In this document: positions 35,232 through 44,397 of the stretch, piece after piece
Layout: the number at the start of each line of letters is the position of its first letter
How positions within the stretch are numbered: the stretch's first letter is position 1
NCBI GenBank assembly: GCA_049303315.1
Contig: JBAQMZ010000015.1
Coordinates: 62,001-126,000, forward strand
Direction of reading: 5' to 3'
Origin: Methanoperedens sp049303315
GTDB lineage: Archaea; Halobacteriota; Methanosarcinia; Methanosarcinales; Methanoperedenaceae
Length of the DNA stretch: 64,000 nt
Notes under the pieces: generated by a model
The model's database searches: none
Told to the model about the DNA's origin: nothing
Seen by the model: only the letters and a program-made list of their open reading frames with translations
Made by a program: the position numbers and the translations under genes

Positions 35232-36289
35232 TATTTAACTCCTTTTTGTTCAGCATATTCTTTATAAAACGAATTGTATTCATATGTATAGATATCAGAT
35301 GGTTTTATTTGTCCGGGCTTCAGTTTCCCCTCTGACTCAAAAATGTCTAGCCAGTACTGAATATCCCTGTCCGTAGCAAATGGATAATCTGGTGACCATA
35401 CGGGTTTGTAATATCGGGATAATTTTGGATTCGCGCCTTTTTCCGTATATATTTTTTCTACAGCCTTTTTCACTCGTTCCGGATCTTTCTGATATTCTTC
35501 CCACACCACTCGCGAAGATTTTTCGTATGCATTGATGAAATTTTTTACAGTATTAGGGTATTTTTTTATAAAGTCTTCCCTGAATCCATACCCCAGGATA
35601 ATATTATTCCCTTTTAGATCGTAACTCTTGCTGCCCGGTAATTGCCTGAGTCCACCCTTTTCGCTTGCTATGCTGAAATATAGGTCATTAAACGATGCTG
35701 CTGCATCTACCTGTTTACTCCTTAAAACCTGGTCCTGCTGTGCCCATGGTACTACTACAAGCTGAACCTGATCTATCGAAAGACCGTTTTTAGCAAGATA
35801 CTGTCTTGTTAAATAGTCATATTCAGCCCCCAGTACATTGACTGATATTTTTTTGCCGATAAGATCTTTAGCTGAATGTATACTGCTATTTTCCAGAACT
35901 ACTAAACCTGATCCCGGTTTATCCTGAGTGACCACAGAGCCGCTCAAAACAGCTTTTATCTTTCCGCCACTGGCGAGTATATTTATCCATGCTGGCCAGG
36001 CTGACCCGGCAAAATCAATATTATTCGCCAGCAGAGCCTGAAGGCTCTGCGTTCCACCTGTACTCTGGACAGAAGTTATTAGCTCAAGCTTTACACCTTC
36101 TTCCTTCAGGATATCCCTGCCATCCAATTTTTGTATGATTTCCCAGTTATTCACTGTATCCGGGCTATCGAGGATTCTGATTGCAACCGTTTCTTCTGTC
36201 GGTTTTTCTTTGGACGTTAAAAGCAATCCCCCACCCACGATTGCGATAGCAGTGAGCGCTATTGACCATATTAGTTTGTTGTTGCTCAT
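35231..36289 (-). CDS. Membrane-anchored NMT1-type binding protein 3
   Basis: 352 residues with an N-terminal anchor. Ligand lobes: GRDILKEEGVKLELITSVQS, NIDFAGSAWPAWINILASGG, KKISVNVLGAEYDYLTRQYL, VVPWAQQDQVLRSKQVDAAA. It forms the SVQSTGGTQSL/AGSAWPAW subgroup with the 37698-38771 protein. The tail is KPSDIYTYEYNSFYKEY. Confidence 0.86.
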   Translation of the reverse strand: MSNNKLIWSIALTAIAIVGGGLLLTSKEKPTEETVAIRILDSPDTVNNWEIIQKLDGRDILKEEGVKLELITSVQSTGGTQSLQALLANNIDFAGSAWPAWINILASGGKIKAVLSGSVVTQDKPGSGLVVLENSSIHSAKDLIGKKISVNVLGAEYDYLTRQYLAKNGLSIDQVQLVVVPWAQQDQVLRSKQVDAAASFNDLYFSIASEKGGLRQLPGSKSYDLKGNNIILGYGFREDFIKKYPNTVKNFINAYEKSSRVVWEEYQKDPERVKKAVEKIYTEKGANPKLSRYYKPVWSPDYPFATDRDIQYWLDIFESEGKLKPGQIKPSDIYTYEYNSFYKEYAEQKGVK

Positions 36290-36303
36290 CTGTTCATACT
36301 TCC

Positions 36304-37701
36304 TTAATTCAACATCTCTATGAATGCCTCGACCCGGTTTTCAGATTGTTGTAATGCTTCCAGGCGACCCAATTCACCAATTTCTATGAAAGTTGTTGGA
36401 ATTCCAGTCCTGTCTTTAATTATATCAGCCATCATTCTGGCAATCGCCGTCTGGTAATTGCAGCCCCACTGGTACATGAACATCAAACCGTCAGCCCTGG
36501 ATTTTCTTACCTGGTCGGCAGTCCACTCTGCCCGCTTCTCAGTGGGCTGCTCATATGGGAAGGAAAGCATAGCCCTGGCTAAGTTCTCATATGGGTCGCC
36601 AGTTTCTTTGACGTCAATATTTACAATGCTCCAGTTATCATCACGTCCCACAAGCACTCCGCCTGCTTTTTCTACGTTGTAGGGATTTGGACCGACGCAT
36701 GAGCCGCATACAAATAATCTTGCCGGGTCATCAACAAGTCCTTTGCCTTTGACCGAATGCTTTACCCTTTCCTTGACTTCTTTAAATGACTCTTCAAGGA
36801 CTTGTTTTGTTGCGACAGGTTCACCACGCGGTTCGTTACCATGCATGACTATGCCACTATTATCAACACTGTTTGTTGGTGGAACGGGTGCAGACCACCA
36901 TAATTTTACATATTCTCTTGTAAGTTTGCGTGTTTGATTGTGAAGTTTAATCTCTGTATTAAGGTCTTTATCACTGACAATTTTACCGGATAATGAACTG
37001 ATTTTTTCAGTTAATGTACGAATCATGGTCGCAACATACTCTACAGACCAATCCCTATTTTCATGTTCAACCGGATGATCAACAAGAAGTCTGGGGATAT
37101 TGTTTTTGTTTCGATGGGATTCCACCAAATATGCCATGTCAGAGCAGCGCATGCATAAGTAAGGTGCTATCAGGTCAACGGGAACAATTCTATCGTCAAT
37201 GGCTGCATGGGCTGCTATCTGGTTGCATGCTTCAATGCTGATTTTTGTCCTTCCGGATTCCAGGATTTCAATTCCTCTTTGATCCGCGGTTCTAAGATTC
37301 ATTCCATCCTGCATATCTCTTGCCCACTGCATTATGAATCCCGGTCTTAAGGAAATGCCACCTGCAGCAAAATAAGGTTCCATAGGCTGTCCACCCTGGA
37401 TGAGACTGATAGGTACACCCTTCTCATGGGCTTTCAGCAAGCGATCCCTCATACTTAGAGATAAATAGCCCCTTTTAATACCGCTTAAGAATCCCGCATC
37501 CACATCATCTGATAGCTTACCGATATAATTCGAGCTTGTGTCAAAAGCATAAGGAAACTTTTTCGGTGCCTCTTGTGTCATGAAATTCCATATCTCAGAG
37601 GCTGAAACTTTTTCTCCATATCTGAAATTTATGTCTTCAGTCTCAACAAATGGTTGTTTTAATTCTTCCGGATAACTGAATATATCATTTTTTGCCATCA
37701 T
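36304..37701 (-). CDS. 2-hydroxyacyl-CoA dehydratase-type paralogue D
   Basis: 465 residues starting MMAKNDIFSYPEEL; the second Met is also possible. GGQPMEPYFAAGGISLRPG, EACNQIAAHAAI, APYLCMRCSDMAYLVESHRN, FVCGSCVGPN and QWGCNYQTAIARM, ending RVEAFIEMLN. The cluster cysteines and CGSC are retained. MHGNEPRGEPVATKQ sets it apart from the others. Confidence 0.85.
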   Translation of the reverse strand: MMAKNDIFSYPEELKQPFVETEDINFRYGEKVSASEIWNFMTQEAPKKFPYAFDTSSNYIGKLSDDVDAGFLSGIKRGYLSLSMRDRLLKAHEKGVPISLIQGGQPMEPYFAAGGISLRPGFIMQWARDMQDGMNLRTADQRGIEILESGRTKISIEACNQIAAHAAIDDRIVPVDLIAPYLCMRCSDMAYLVESHRNKNNIPRLLVDHPVEHENRDWSVEYVATMIRTLTEKISSLSGKIVSDKDLNTEIKLHNQTRKLTREYVKLWWSAPVPPTNSVDNSGIVMHGNEPRGEPVATKQVLEESFKEVKERVKHSVKGKGLVDDPARLFVCGSCVGPNPYNVEKAGGVLVGRDDNWSIVNIDVKETGDPYENLARAMLSFPYEQPTEKRAEWTADQVRKSRADGLMFMYQWGCNYQTAIARMMADIIKDRTGIPTTFIEIGELGRLEALQQSENRVEAFIEMLN

Positions 37702-38771
37702 TTACCTCCTTTTTTCTCCAAATATTCTTTATAAAAAGGATTGAATTCGTGAGTATAGATATCGGACGGCTTTATTTGACCTGGTTTCAGTTTTCCTTCG
37801 GATATGGAAATATCGATCCACATCTGAACATCTCTATCAGTAGTAAAGGGATAATCCGGTGAAAAATATGTTGAACCCGATGTGAAATATTCAGCTAACT
37901 TCGGATTTCCATCCTTTTCTTTATAAATTTCTGCTACTGCTTTCTTAACACGTTCAGGATTTTTTTGGAATTCATCCCATACAGATCGTCGTGATTTTTC
38001 ATAAGCTATTATAAATCTTTTAACCGTTTCAGGATGTTCCTTTATAAAGTCTTCTCTAAATCCACTTCCAAGGACAGTATTTTCACCTGCTATATCAATT
38101 TGCCTGCTACCTGGTAATTCCCTGAGCCCACCTCTATCCATGGCAATTTTAAACTCTACCGGGCTGCCCATGTGCCATGCTCCTGCATCAACCTGTCCGC
38201 TCCTCAGCACCTGTTCTATTTGAGGATTGGGGACAACGATAAGCTGAACCTGTTCTATAGAAAGTCCATTTTGTGTAAGATATTGTCTTATCAAATAATC
38301 CGCGGATGCTCCCAGAACATTAATTGCAATTTTTTTTCCTATGAGATCCCTGGATGTATGGATACTACTATTATCGAGAACCACCAAACCGTTACCGGGG
38401 TTATCCTTGGTTATTGTTTGACCACTAACGACTGCCTTTATTTTTCCTCCGCTAGCGATGATATTTATCCACGCAGGCCATGCCGAACCTGCATAGTCTA
38501 TATTTTTGGCTAAAAGAGCCTGAAGGCTTTGTGTTCCTCCTGAGCTTTGAACGGAAGTAATCAGTTCAAGCTTTACACCTTCTTCTTCAAGAATATCTCT
38601 TCCATTCAGTTTTTTTATAATTTCCCAATTATTTACCGTGCTGGGGCTGTCGAGAATGCGAATCGGAACTATTTCATCCTTTGGGTTTTCCTCCTTCGTG
38701 AAAAACAATCCGGCTCCAATAATCGCTAAAGCAATGACCGCTATTGATAAAATTTTTATATTATTGCTCAT
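37698..38771 (-). CDS. Membrane-anchored NMT1-type binding protein 4
   Basis: 357 residues with an N-terminal anchor. GRDILEEEGVKLELITSVQS, NIDYAGSAWPAWINIIASGG, KKIAINVLGASADYLIRQYL and QIEQVLRSGQVDAGAWHMGS. Closest to binding protein 3, so probably the same ligand class. The tail is KPSDIYTHEFNPFYKEY. It overlaps paralogue D by 4 bp. Confidence 0.86.
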   Translation of the reverse strand: MSNNIKILSIAVIALAIIGAGLFFTKEENPKDEIVPIRILDSPSTVNNWEIIKKLNGRDILEEEGVKLELITSVQSSGGTQSLQALLAKNIDYAGSAWPAWINIIASGGKIKAVVSGQTITKDNPGNGLVVLDNSSIHTSRDLIGKKIAINVLGASADYLIRQYLTQNGLSIEQVQLIVVPNPQIEQVLRSGQVDAGAWHMGSPVEFKIAMDRGGLRELPGSRQIDIAGENTVLGSGFREDFIKEHPETVKRFIIAYEKSRRSVWDEFQKNPERVKKAVAEIYKEKDGNPKLAEYFTSGSTYFSPDYPFTTDRDVQMWIDISISEGKLKPGQIKPSDIYTHEFNPFYKEYLEKKGGK

Positions 38772-38784
38772 TTAATAGTTACCT

Positions 38785-40182
38785 CTATTTCAGCATCTCT
38801 ATGAACGATTCTACCCTGTTCTCAGATTGCTCAGGAGCCTCCATTCTTCCCAATTCGCCAACATCTATGTTTATACTGGGAATACCTGTCTCTTCCTTAA
38901 CAATATCAGCAATCATTCTTCCCACTGCTGTTTGATAGTTGCAACCCCAGTTATACATAAATATCAGACCATCAGCTCTTGATTCCTTTGCCTGCTGTGC
39001 TGTCCAGAGGCTTCTTTCTTCAGTCGGGAGTTCGTAAGGGAAAGACAGTATGGCTCTTGACAGGTTCTCATACGGGTCTCCGCTCTCTTTGACATCAACA
39101 TTTACAACGCTCCATCCGTCATCACGCCCAACTACAACTCCACCGGATCTGTCAACATGATTGGGATTTGGACCAACGCAAGAACCGCATATGAAAATCC
39201 TTGCAGGATCATCAGCCACACCCTTTCCTTTTACTGAGTGTTTTACCCGCTCTTTGGTCTCTTTATATGCTTCTTTGAGTATCTGGATAGCTGCTACTTC
39301 ATCCCCGTTATAATCCTGACCAAGACCAACTAAACTGCGATGATCAGTGCTATTGGTGGGAGGAACTTTAGCAGATAACCATAGCTCATTGTACTCTCGC
39401 GCCAATCTGCGTCCGGTATTTAAAAATTTAATTTCCTCTTTAAGAACATCATCAGATACTTCTTTACCTGAAAGTGCTCCAATCTTTTGGGTAAGAGTAT
39501 GCAGCATTTTAGCTAAGTATTCCACAGCCCATTGTTTTTCATGTTGACGATTTACCGGAAAGTCAACAAGATAAAGTGGAATATTTTTTTTCCCGTGCCG
39601 ATGGCTCTCCACAAGATATGCCATATCAGAGCAGCGCAAATTTAGATAAGGGGCGATCAAGTCGATAGGCACTATTTCCTCATCTGCCGCCGCGTGGGCA
39701 CTTATCTGGTGGCATGCTTCTATGGAGATCGTCCGTCTGCCTGTTTCCAGGATGGATTGACCTCTAAGATCCGCCTTTCGCAAATCCAATCCCTCTTCTT
39801 TGTGCTGTGCCTGCCGCATCACAAATCCGGGACGAAGTGGTATTCCACCTGCTGCATAATACGGATCCATATTTTGCCCACCCTGCACAAGAACTATTGG
39901 TACTCCTTTATTATGAGCATCCAGAAGCCGGTCCTTCGCGCTGAGCTGCAGGTAGTTGCGCTTAATGGCGCTCAAAAATCCTGTATCATTCGATATCCTG
40001 CCGCCATAATATTGGCTGGTACTGAAAGCATGCGGAAATCGTCTGGGACCCTCTTCGCTCAGGAAATGCCATATCTCTTCGGGTGAGACTCGCCTGCCGT
40101 CCCTGAATTCCAGATCATCGGTTTCATCTAATCGGGCTTTTACTTCTTCTGGATATTGAAATATTTCATTGTTATTGGTCAT
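38785..40182 (-). CDS. 2-hydroxyacyl-CoA dehydratase-type paralogue E
   Basis: 465 residues from ATG 40182 (MTNNNEIFQYPEEV); upstream Met codons in the same frame run into the preceding gene. GGQNMDPYYAAGGIPLRPG, EACHQISAHAAA, APYLNLRCSDMAYLVESHRH, FICGSCVGPN and NWGCNYQTAVGRM. The first Cys of the CLRC motif is Asn here, while the LRC Cys remains, which suggests the latter is the essential one. Confidence 0.85.
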   Translation of the reverse strand: MTNNNEIFQYPEEVKARLDETDDLEFRDGRRVSPEEIWHFLSEEGPRRFPHAFSTSQYYGGRISNDTGFLSAIKRNYLQLSAKDRLLDAHNKGVPIVLVQGGQNMDPYYAAGGIPLRPGFVMRQAQHKEEGLDLRKADLRGQSILETGRRTISIEACHQISAHAAADEEIVPIDLIAPYLNLRCSDMAYLVESHRHGKKNIPLYLVDFPVNRQHEKQWAVEYLAKMLHTLTQKIGALSGKEVSDDVLKEEIKFLNTGRRLAREYNELWLSAKVPPTNSTDHRSLVGLGQDYNGDEVAAIQILKEAYKETKERVKHSVKGKGVADDPARIFICGSCVGPNPNHVDRSGGVVVGRDDGWSVVNVDVKESGDPYENLSRAILSFPYELPTEERSLWTAQQAKESRADGLIFMYNWGCNYQTAVGRMIADIVKEETGIPSINIDVGELGRMEAPEQSENRVESFIEMLK

Positions 40183-40192
40183 AGTTATCTCT

Positions 40193-41239
40193 CTATCTAT
40201 TATAATAAGGATTGAATTCATTTGTATATACATCGGATGGCTTGATTTGCCCAGGCTTTAATGTCCCAGCTTCAACAAAGTCGTCGATCCAGACCTGAAC
40301 ATCATTGTCAGTAAAAAATTTATCTTCTGGCGCTGCTTTAGGTCCTCTATAAAATTTGGCTAACTTAGGATTATCACCTTTTTCTTCAGCGATGTCAGCA
40401 TATGCTTTTTGAACACGTTCAGGATCTTTTCGAATCTCTGTCCATATTAGGCGACTTGCACTATCTAATGCTCTTAGGTATCTTCGAACCGTTTCTGGAT
40501 GCTCTTGTATAAAGTCTTCTCTAAAACCAACCACGGCGTTGACAGTTTTCACCCTTCGTACTTCGTAAATGCTAGTACCCGGTAATTTTCTCACTCCCCC
40601 TCTATCAACTGTCATGTCATATTGAGTGCTACCGCTAATTGTCCAGGCGGCGGCATCCACCTGTTTGCTCCTCAATGCTAGCTCCTCATTTGCTGCTGGA
40701 ACTACAACCAGTTGCACTTGATCTATAGAAAGCCCATTCTGGACGAGGAATTTTCTTGTTGTGAAGTCGGCTGATGCCCCCAGCACATTGACTGCAATCT
40801 TTTTGCCAACTAAATCTTTAATAGTATAAATACTACTATTTTCAAGGACTAATAGACCTTCATATTTAGAACTTTCTTCAGTCGCGAAAGCAGAGGGATA
40901 AACAAGTTTTACTTTCGCACCCTTGCCAACTGCATTTACCCAAATCCCAATGGCTCCGCCTGAGGTATCGATATTTTTGGATAAAAGCGCTTGGAACGTC
41001 ACAGTTCCACCTTCGCCACCTTGTATGATTACGGGCTCATACTTTACACCTTCTTCTTCGAGAAAATCTCTTCCGGTCAATTTTTTTGCAATTTCAAAGA
41101 CAGATGGTGTTGTGGTAGCACTGCCTCTGACCGGAACAATTTCGTCCTTTGTTTTTTCTTCTTCCGCGAAGAACAATCCAGCTCCAATAATCGCAACAGC
41201 AATGACCGCTATTGATAAAAATTTTATATTATTGCTCAT
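40193..41239 (-). CDS. Membrane-anchored NMT1-type binding protein 5
   Basis: 348 residues with an N-terminal anchor. GRDFLEEEGVKYEPVIIQGG, NIDTSGGAIGIWVNAVGKGA, KKIAVNVLGASADFTTRKFL and ALRSKQVDAAAWTISGS. Belongs to the QGGEGGTV subgroup with binding protein 1. It lies directly behind the permease gene and is probably its main partner. The tail is KPSDVYTNEFNPYYNR. Confidence 0.86.
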   Translation of the reverse strand: MSNNIKFLSIAVIAVAIIGAGLFFAEEEKTKDEIVPVRGSATTTPSVFEIAKKLTGRDFLEEEGVKYEPVIIQGGEGGTVTFQALLSKNIDTSGGAIGIWVNAVGKGAKVKLVYPSAFATEESSKYEGLLVLENSSIYTIKDLVGKKIAVNVLGASADFTTRKFLVQNGLSIDQVQLVVVPAANEELALRSKQVDAAAWTISGSTQYDMTVDRGGVRKLPGTSIYEVRRVKTVNAVVGFREDFIQEHPETVRRYLRALDSASRLIWTEIRKDPERVQKAYADIAEEKGDNPKLAKFYRGPKAAPEDKFFTDNDVQVWIDDFVEAGTLKPGQIKPSDVYTNEFNPYYNR

Positions 41240-41258
41240 TTAATAATTGCCTCTGTTT

Positions 41259-42122
41259 TTATCCAAGAATCGCCCTGTCAAGGTCTCCCTTCCAGGAGGT
41301 TGTTTTCTTTTCAAACCAAACTAAGCTATAATTTATAGCGAGTCCTATGATTGCCAGTGTAAGGATTCCTGCATACATTTCAGGTATCATAAAATTGAAC
41401 TGTGCATTCTGGATAAAGAAACCAAGTCCTGTTTTTGCTCCGATCATTTCAGCAGCGATGACTACAAGAATGGCTATTTTCGCACCCAGCCTTGCTCCGG
41501 AAACTATGGACGGCATGCTTGCAGGAAGTATGACCTTCCTGAATAGTTCCTTATCCGAAACTCCCATCGATTTGGCTGCTTTTATAAAAATAGGATCAAC
41601 ATTCTTGACACCGCTAATGGTGTTTATCAGGATCTGCCAGACAGCTCCATAAAATATGATTACTATTTTAGATGTCTCACCAAGTCCAAAGAACAAGAGG
41701 ATCACCGGAAGCAGGGCAAAAATAGAAATATTTCTCAAGCTTTGCATGAAAAGATCAGTATAACTCTCAAACTTGCTATACCATCCCATCAAGAAACCCA
41801 GAGGAACTCCTACCAATACAGCCAGCCCAAACCCTATGAGAGACCTCTGGAGACTTGCTCCTATATGTATGAACAGTTTACCCGATACCATAAGATCGAT
41901 CATAGTTTTAATCGTCTCAGAAAATGTGGGCAGGAACATCGGATCGACAACACCTATCCTGGGTAAAATCTCCCATAATGCAAAAAATGCAAACACGACC
42001 CAGAGACCTCGTGAAGATTTGTTGATTTTTTCTTTTAAAGAACCAAATTTATTTGCTATACCGCCGATATCGATAGATCGGGATTTAAATTCATCTTTAG
42101 AACTAAGTAATTCTCCGGACAT
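41259..42122 (-). CDS. ABC transporter permease, SsuC/TauC type
   Basis: 287 residues, about six helices after a cytoplasmic N-terminus of about 38 residues. It has AAKSMGVSDKELFRKVILP as coupling motif, GASLQRSLIGFGLAVLVG and GLGFFIQNAQFNFMIPEMYA. This is the only permease of this type in the 23-gene operon, so the five binding proteins would share it, or some of them act without transport. Confidence 0.9.
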   Translation of the reverse strand: MSGELLSSKDEFKSRSIDIGGIANKFGSLKEKINKSSRGLWVVFAFFALWEILPRIGVVDPMFLPTFSETIKTMIDLMVSGKLFIHIGASLQRSLIGFGLAVLVGVPLGFLMGWYSKFESYTDLFMQSLRNISIFALLPVILLFFGLGETSKIVIIFYGAVWQILINTISGVKNVDPIFIKAAKSMGVSDKELFRKVILPASMPSIVSGARLGAKIAILVVIAAEMIGAKTGLGFFIQNAQFNFMIPEMYAGILTLAIIGLAINYSLVWFEKKTTSWKGDLDRAILG

Positions 42123-42158
42123 TATTATTCACTCCTTTATATACTATGAACTCCAGTC

Positions 42159-42998
42159 TCACTTTGCATAAACCGATGCAAGCTCCCAGTCCTTCTGCGC
42201 TTTGAGTACTTCTTCTTTGAGGGCATCCCATACTTTATGACGATTATTGGCAAATTCAGAGGTTGATCTTATGCTCCCGTCCCTGGGTCTTGGAAGATCG
42301 ATATCTATCATTGTTTTAACAATTCCAGGTCTTGCGGTAAAGACTGCAACCCTGTCTGCCAGGAATATTGCTTCGTCAATGCTATGAGTCACAAATATGA
42401 CAGTTGTACCCGTCCCTTCCCAGATTCTCAAAAGCTCATTCTGGAGAATTTCCCGTGTCTGGGCATCAAGAGCCGCAAAGGGTTCATCCATTAAAAGCAC
42501 ATCCGGATTGGTCGCTAGTGCTCTTGCAATTGCAACACGCTGCTGCATACCTCCGGAAAGCTGATAGGGGAACCTGTCCCAGAAGTCTGAAAGCCCAAAT
42601 GTAGAGAGCAGCTTTTTTGCGATTTTTGTTCTCTCTTCCTGGGGCACACCCTGCATCTCAAGTCCAAATTCAATATTCGAAAGAGCATTTCTCCAGGGGA
42701 ACAATGCGTACTGCTGGAACACATATCCTGTTTTGAGAGTTGGTCTATCGATCGGTTTTCCATCCAGATAGATCATTCCACTAGTGGCGTTTGTCAATCC
42801 GCCTATGATATCAAGAAACACCGATTTTCCACATCCGCTTGGTCCAACCACAGTGAGGAACTCTCCCTTTATGATACTCAGGTCAACACCTGCCAGCACC
42901 TCAACTTCGTTAGATACTGTGCCATTGTTTTTTACCTGCTGACCTTCCTTAAGCTTGAATTTTTTCTTTACTTGATCTGCTTTTATTTTTTCCATCAT
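42159..42998 (-). CDS. ABC transporter ATPase, SsuB/TauB type
   Basis: 279 residues. Walker A GPSGCGKSVFLDIIGG, Q-loop VFQQYALFPWRN, signature LSGGMQQRVAIARAL, Walker B VLLMDEPFAALD and switch FVTHSIDEA. The Walker A has Ser-Val where Ser-Thr is usual (GKSV), which is tolerated in this family. It is 36 bp before the permease gene. Confidence 0.92.
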   Translation of the reverse strand: MMEKIKADQVKKKFKLKEGQQVKNNGTVSNEVEVLAGVDLSIIKGEFLTVVGPSGCGKSVFLDIIGGLTNATSGMIYLDGKPIDRPTLKTGYVFQQYALFPWRNALSNIEFGLEMQGVPQEERTKIAKKLLSTFGLSDFWDRFPYQLSGGMQQRVAIARALATNPDVLLMDEPFAALDAQTREILQNELLRIWEGTGTTVIFVTHSIDEAIFLADRVAVFTARPGIVKTMIDIDLPRPRDGSIRSTSEFANNRHKVWDALKEEVLKAQKDWELASVYAK

Positions 42999-43002
42999 AA
43001 GC

Positions 43003-44397
43003 TCAGTTTAACATTTCAATAAATGCCTCGACCCTGTTGTGAGATTGCTCTAGCGCTTCCATGCGACCAAGTTCTCCCACCTCGACGTAGGTGGTTGGGA
43101 GTCCAGTTCTGTCTTTTATTATGTCCGATATCATCCTTGCCACAGCTGTCTGGAAATTGCATCCCCAGTTGAACATGAAGATCACGCCATCAGCTCTTGA
43201 TTTTTGTGCCTGCTCGGCTGTCCATTCCGCTCTTCTCTCAGTAGATCGCTCATATGGGAAAGACAATATCGCTTCTGCAAGGTTTTCGTAAGGATCTCCG
43301 GTCTCTTTTACAACCGTTGATGCTTCGCTCCAGAAATCATCCTTGCCAACAACAACAGCGCCTGCTTTATCAACCAGCACAGGGTTAGGACCTACGCATG
43401 AACCGCAAATGTAGAGTCTGGAAGGGTCGTCCTTCAAACCTGCACCCTTGACGCCATGTTTGACACGCTCCTTTAGCTCTTTTTGTGTCTCTTCCAGTAC
43501 CCTTGTCGAAGCTGAATAATCACCGCAACCGTCCACACCAAAAGGTACGATACTGCTGTGATCAACGCTATTGGTGGGCGGTACTTTTGCATTCCACCAG
43601 ATTTTATAGCAATCGCGCACAAGTTTGCGGGCTTTATTTTCACGCTTGATCTCTGCTCTTAGCGTTTCATCTGTGACCTCTTTATTCGAAAGCTCGCCAA
43701 TTTTGCCTGTTAAAGTTTCAAGTTCTTTCTTGAGATACTCTTTTTTCCATTCACCTGAATTGTGATCGATCGGATGGTCTACGAGATAGGTAGGAACAAA
43801 TCTTTTTCCATGACGATGTGATTCTACAAGGTATGCCATATCAGAGCAGCGAAGGCACAGGTATGGTGCAACAAAATCTACGGGTACAATATTATCCTGT
43901 ACTGCCGAATGAGCTGCTATCTGGTTGCATGCTTCGATAGTAACGGCTTTCCTTCCTTCCTCTAAGATTGACATTCCCCTGAGGTCTGATTCTCGCAAAT
44001 TCAGTCCCTCTTTCATGGTTCGAGCCCAATTCATCACGAATCCGGGTCTTAGTGGAATGCCGCCGGCCGCATAATAGGGTTCAACTGTCTGTCCTCCCTG
44101 TACAAGGACTACGGGAACTCCATTTTTGTGTGCATCAAGCATACGATCACGTAGAGTAAGTGACAGAAAGCTGCGCTTTATGCCGCTTAATAAGTTTACA
44201 TCACTTGATATGCGTCCGGCAAAGTGGATGCTTTTATCAAATGCGTATGGAAATCTAACAGGTGCCTCTTTAGTCATGAATTTCCAGATATCGGCTGCAG
44301 ATACCTGTCGCCCGTTACTGAATTCCAGACCATCGGTCTTGGAAAAGGCTGGCTCAAGTTCCTCCGGATACCTGAATATATCACCTGACCCACTCAT
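43003..44397 (-). CDS. 2-hydroxyacyl-CoA dehydratase-type paralogue F
   Basis: 464 residues. FRYPEELEPAFSKTDGLEF, GGQTVEPYYAAGGIPLRPG, EACNQIAAHSAV, APYLCLRCSDMAYLVESHRH, YICGSCVGPN and NWGCNFQTAVARM, ending RVEAFIEMLN. It is sister to paralogue C (VDGCGDYSAS, ELKERVKHGVKGAG) and is the only one not paired with a binding protein. It overlaps the canonical gene by 4 bp. Confidence 0.85.
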   Translation of the reverse strand: MSGSGDIFRYPEELEPAFSKTDGLEFSNGRQVSAADIWKFMTKEAPVRFPYAFDKSIHFAGRISSDVNLLSGIKRSFLSLTLRDRMLDAHKNGVPVVLVQGGQTVEPYYAAGGIPLRPGFVMNWARTMKEGLNLRESDLRGMSILEEGRKAVTIEACNQIAAHSAVQDNIVPVDFVAPYLCLRCSDMAYLVESHRHGKRFVPTYLVDHPIDHNSGEWKKEYLKKELETLTGKIGELSNKEVTDETLRAEIKRENKARKLVRDCYKIWWNAKVPPTNSVDHSSIVPFGVDGCGDYSASTRVLEETQKELKERVKHGVKGAGLKDDPSRLYICGSCVGPNPVLVDKAGAVVVGKDDFWSEASTVVKETGDPYENLAEAILSFPYERSTERRAEWTAEQAQKSRADGVIFMFNWGCNFQTAVARMISDIIKDRTGLPTTYVEVGELGRMEALEQSHNRVEAFIEMLN

